Of a stretch of DNA of 37,568 nucleotides, positions 35,199 through 37,568 are shown piece by piece; position 1 is the first letter of the stretch, and the number at the start of each line of letters is the position of its first letter. A program made the position numbers and the translations under genes. The notes beneath the pieces are model-generated. The model did not search any database, had not been told where the DNA came from, and saw only the letters and a list, made by a program, of their open reading frames with translations. The DNA lies in NCBI GenBank assembly GCA_902775105.1, contig CACYLC010000014.1, forward strand, positions 1 through 37,568, given 5' to 3'. The stretch is from Oscillospiraceae bacterium. Its GTDB lineage: Bacteria > Bacillota > Clostridia > Oscillospirales > Oscillospiraceae.

Positions 35199-35762
35199 AT
35201 GAACGTATACGATTTTGACGGAACAATATATAATGGTGATAGCTCGATAGACTTTTACCTGTTCTGCCTTCGGACGGATCCTCTGCTGATTCGATTCCTG
35301 CCTCACCAAATGAAGGGCTTCCTGATGTATGCGTTGAACCAGATTGACAAGACTCTATTCAAGGAACATTTCTTTTGTTTTCTGAATGGAGTGGACACTT
35401 CCGCACAAGTAAGCGCTTTTTGGAAGTTGAAAGAGAGTCGCATTATGGGATGGTATCTGGCACAGCAGGATGAGGAAGACGTTATTATCTCCGCTTCACC
35501 AAGATTTCTTTTACAACCAATTTGCGAACGGCTTGGAAAGCAAAATTTGATTGCATCAGAGGTTGATAAGAAGACAGGCAAATTCTTGGGGCCAAATTGT
35601 TTCGGCGATGAGAAGGTACATCGCTTTCAGGAGTTGTTTGGAAAAGCGCAAATTGACAACTTCTATTCTGACTCGAAAGCTGATTTGCCAATGGCGCGAC
35701 TGGCAAGACACGCGTTTTTGGTAGAAGGTAATAAGGTACGCGATTGGGAGGCGATGAAGTGA
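35199..35762 (+). CDS. HAD-IB family phosphatase
   Basis: 187 residues. HAD motif I is YDFDGT (Asp5 and Asp7), motif II is SASPR, then a Lys in GDEKVHRF and motif III YSDSKADLPM. The helical cap (about 20-75) matches subfamily IB. By position after a phosphoribosyltransferase it may remove the 5-phosphate from polyprenyl-phosphoryl-ribose-5-phosphate, a job done by another phosphatase type in mycobacteria. This is an inference. No good ribosome site is seen; a GTG two codons earlier is an alternative start. The stop overlaps the next start. Confidence 0.85.
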   Translation: MNVYDFDGTIYNGDSSIDFYLFCLRTDPLLIRFLPHQMKGFLMYALNQIDKTLFKEHFFCFLNGVDTSAQVSAFWKLKESRIMGWYLAQQDEEDVIISASPRFLLQPICERLGKQNLIASEVDKKTGKFLGPNCFGDEKVHRFQELFGKAQIDNFYSDSKADLPMARLARHAFLVEGNKVRDWEAMK

Positions 35763-36832
35763 AAGAACGCGATAAAACACTGGACAATTTGCGCGGCTTT
35801 GCAATGCTTCAGGTAATCGTTGTTCATGTGCTCTACTGGGGAGATTTCTTTACTTCAAGTTATATTAATCTCATAAAGTCCTTTTGCTTATTTGAGATGT
35901 CTGTGTTATTCTTTGTCACTGGAGCGAGTAATGCACGAAGCAAGGATGTCCCATATATCGAGTATGTGAAGAAAAGATATCTGAAACTTTTAATCCCCTA
36001 TTGGACATTCGCCATTATTTGCGCAGCACTGTCTATTGCTAAGTATATTATTGTTGACGATCAGATTGATGGCATGTTATTTTCTAAAGGTCATTTTATC
36101 TTGGATATTACCCGTCAATAGGCAAATTACTTCTATATCATACCTTACTTGGGCACTGTGGTTTGTGCCGGTTTATCTTTGCGTGGTATTATTTATACCG
36201 TGGCTAAAAGAACTGAAACGTGCGGCTAATATATATTAGCCGCACTCCTCCTCGCGTTGTTTTGCATTTCAAGTATTCTAAGGATGGGATGGATTCAATA
36301 TGTCCTTTTTTACCTCATTTGGGTATATGTGGGGCTGTTTTATGAAGAATTAAAGAATATTGTTCATGATATTCAGGCGCGGAAAAAAATATTTGCCTTA
36401 TCAGCGGTATCCATACTGCTGCTTCTTATCTTGAGTTTTTTGGGACAGTCTCTGAACATGCAGCAAAACAAATTCCCGCCCAACGTCGTATTTTTGCTTT
36501 ATTCAATGTGCTTGATGTCATTAATATTGTATAATCTCCCAATCTTGAATGCTTTCTTTGCAAGGTGCGAACAGAGTAAGCAACTTAGGAAAATAGTGAA
36601 TGCTTTTTCAACAAAGAGCATGACTGTTTTTCTCTATCAAGTATTTGCCTTTAATGTCACAATTCGCCTATCGCATTTACTCATACCAAGAGAAACCGGT
36701 TTGGCGTCTATATCCAAAGCAGTTCTTTGTTTTGTAATTACTGTGCCGCTGTGTTACTTGTTTACCCTTGTTTTTGGTGGAGTTGAGAAGTGGCCTAACA
36801 TATGGCTGGACAAAAGGCGGGCGAGGAAATGA
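35759..36832 (+). pseudogene. Acyltransferase-3 family gene with two frameshifts
   Basis: A GTG start with GGAGG 7 bases upstream opens MKERDKTLDNLRGFAMLQVI and VVHVLYW, the N-terminus of acyltransferase family 3 (OafA/fucose-4-O-acetylase type) membrane proteins. The frame ends at 36121. A +1 slip earlier (for example one T too many in 36094-36097) gives ILPVNRQITSISYLTWALWF, which ends at 36239. Removing one AT unit in 36229-36236 would continue as ANILAALLLALFC into the last frame, through VLFYLIWVYVGLFYEEL to 36832. All the rest of the protein (about 355 codons) is intact. So the gene is off by two small indels in simple repeats. Decay, phase variation or sequencing error are all possible. 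Confidence 0.75.
36220..36245. repeat. Perfect 26-bp palindrome within the acyltransferase gene
   Basis: The half-site GTGCGGCTAATAT is followed directly by its own complement with no loop. The centre is the (AT)4 tract that breaks the acyltransferase frame. Loss of one AT unit keeps a near-palindrome and restores reading. Confidence 0.8.
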
Positions 36833-37266
36833 GAGCGCTTTTTTCAAAAATCAGTAATATCATCTGCAATAATAAGCAAATCGTTTCCTATCTGTTTTTC
36901 GGCGTTTGTACGACGATACTTAATATGGCGGCTTATGCCATACTGTACGAACGGCTTGGCATACCAAATGTATCGAGTACAGCAGCAGCGTGGCTCCTTG
37001 CTGTGGTGTTTGCATATGTCACAAATAAGACTCTTGTTTTCAAAAGCCAACGAGAAAACAGTGCGCAGCAGTTGATGGAGTTCTTGTCCTTTTTTGCTTG
37101 CCGAGCAATAACGGGTCTTCTTGATATTGCAATTATGTTCGTTTCTGTTGACTATATGGGTTGGAGTGGGCTGGTATGGAAACTGATTTCAAACATTATT
37201 GTGACAGTAGTGAATTATGTAGCAAGCAAATTCTGGATTTTTAGCCCTACCAGTAAAGAGAAGTAG
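36829..37266 (+). CDS. GtrA-family membrane protein
   Basis: 145 residues with four predicted helices. Family features are VSYLFFGVCTTILNMAAYAIL in helix 1, YVTNKTLVFKS after helix 2, and VVNYVASKFWIF near the end. GtrA proteins are proposed flippases for polyprenyl-phosphate-linked sugars. The start is the ATG at 36829, overlapping the acyltransferase stop (ATGA), with GGCGAGG upstream. An ATG at 36802 would lie deeper in the previous gene. A flippase beside a polyprenyl-phosphate-sugar synthase is a coherent pair. Confidence 0.9.
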   Translation: MRALFSKISNIICNNKQIVSYLFFGVCTTILNMAAYAILYERLGIPNVSSTAAAWLLAVVFAYVTNKTLVFKSQRENSAQQLMEFLSFFACRAITGLLDIAIMFVSVDYMGWSGLVWKLISNIIVTVVNYVASKFWIFSPTSKEK

Positions 37267-37375
37267 GAGAACTGTGCTGAAAGATTAAATGGCTTTACAA
37301 AATCCGTCCTCAGAAAAGGATAAGGTGATGATCGACGCTGAGGACAACGCAATGAAGACAACTTGACAAACATTG
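37267..37375. other. Intergenic region after gtrA
   Basis: No gene recognised. It holds a weak inverted repeat, GTCCTCAG (37306-37313) with CTGAGGAC (37338-37345). A 25-codon reading frame (37288-37365, MALQNPSSEK...) has no good ribosome site and no resemblance I can name. Confidence 0.35.
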
Positions 37376-37469
37376 GGTTCTATAATAAATGTTGGGGTCG
37401 GGTGTACAGACACCCGACCCTGTTTTTGAAAAAAGAGTAGAGCATAAAGAAGAAATCCTTTAGAATAGA
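37376..37469. repeat. 94-bp inverted repeat, right copy
   Basis: Exact reverse complement of 4-97. It follows the gtrA gene. Beyond it (37470-37568) I recognise no gene or element; an open reading frame (RLQNMREYPKDMTISMGASQ...) runs off the window end but I cannot place it. Confidence 0.95.
37395..37427 (+). terminator. Rho-independent terminator inside right repeat
   Basis: GGGTCGGGTGT and ACACCCGACCC pair around loop ACAG and are followed by TGTTTTTG. It ends the accessory block, about 130 bases past gtrA. Confidence 0.8.
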
Positions 37470-37568
37470 GTAACCGCTCAACAACCACCCGCCTCCCATA
37501 CGTCTGCAAAATATGAGAGAATATCCCAAAGACATGACTATCTCCATGGGAGCTAGTCAAGAAAGTGG

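Noticed and set aside
37354..37386. TTGACA followed by TATAAT at the right repeat edge as a promoter
   Set aside because: The spacing is only 12 bases, too short for a SigA promoter.
1..37568. CRISPR array, prophage, toxin-antitoxin or restriction system
   Set aside because: No direct-repeat/spacer pattern, phage structural gene, toxin pair or methylase was found on either strand; tandem repeats found are coding modules.

Overview
The window looks like chromosome from an endospore-forming, gut-type Clostridia bacterium, probably Oscillospiraceae-like. The grounds are sporulation genes (cotJ, cwlD, spoIVA, sipL, spoVM), Firmicute operon order (gmk-rpoZ-priA-def-fmt-rsmB-rlmN-prpC-prkC-rsgA-thiN-spoVM), cdaA-cdaR and the non-mevalonate genes ispD-ispF. 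The family is inferred from gene content; no rRNA is present. Most of the window is ordinary, moderately GC-rich chromosome.

Layout. 1-4929 (-): a very large secreted glucosaminidase with an acidic linker, many fibronectin-III-like modules and SH3b modules. 4996-5280: divergent promoters, a tRNA-Pro(CGG) and terminator hairpins. 5303-6345 (-): spore-coat cotJ genes with cotJA and cotJB fused. 6512-9841 (+): cwlD, radA, a structured intergenic element and an XerC/D-type recombinase. 9931-13290 (-): a forespore-surface cluster of spoIVA, sipL, a 22-codon spoVM and a 49-aa membrane peptide. 13371-26320 (-): a tightly packed housekeeping operon from yicC through remA, gmk, rpoZ, priA, def, fmt, a DUF3006-like gene, rsmB, rlmN, prpC and prkC to rsgA and thiN, with many start/stop overlaps and a strong promoter in front of yicC. 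26427-31787 (-): a broken zinc-ribbon gene, cdaR, cdaA (with its own promoter and operator-like palindrome), a cysteine-desulfurase-like enzyme with a DUF3343 partner, ispF and ispD.

31788-37469: an accessory block on the + strand that begins at a truncated transposase remnant. A near-consensus promoter leads into a large AT-rich membrane protein (possible GT-C glycosyltransferase), a polyprenyl-phosphate phosphoribosyltransferase of the UbiA superfamily, a HAD-IB phosphatase, an acyltransferase broken by two frameshifts, and a GtrA-type membrane protein. Together they suggest synthesis, flipping and use of a polyprenyl-phosphate-pentose (probably ribofuranose) donor to decorate a surface glycan. 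This is the best candidate for an undescribed system in the window.

The window is bracketed by a perfect 94-bp inverted repeat (4-97 and 37376-37469). Each copy carries a GC-rich terminator hairpin pointing away from the gene it follows. Two chromosomal genes are visibly broken (a zinc-ribbon gene near 26.5 kb and the acyltransferase near 36.1 kb), and each lesion is a small indel.
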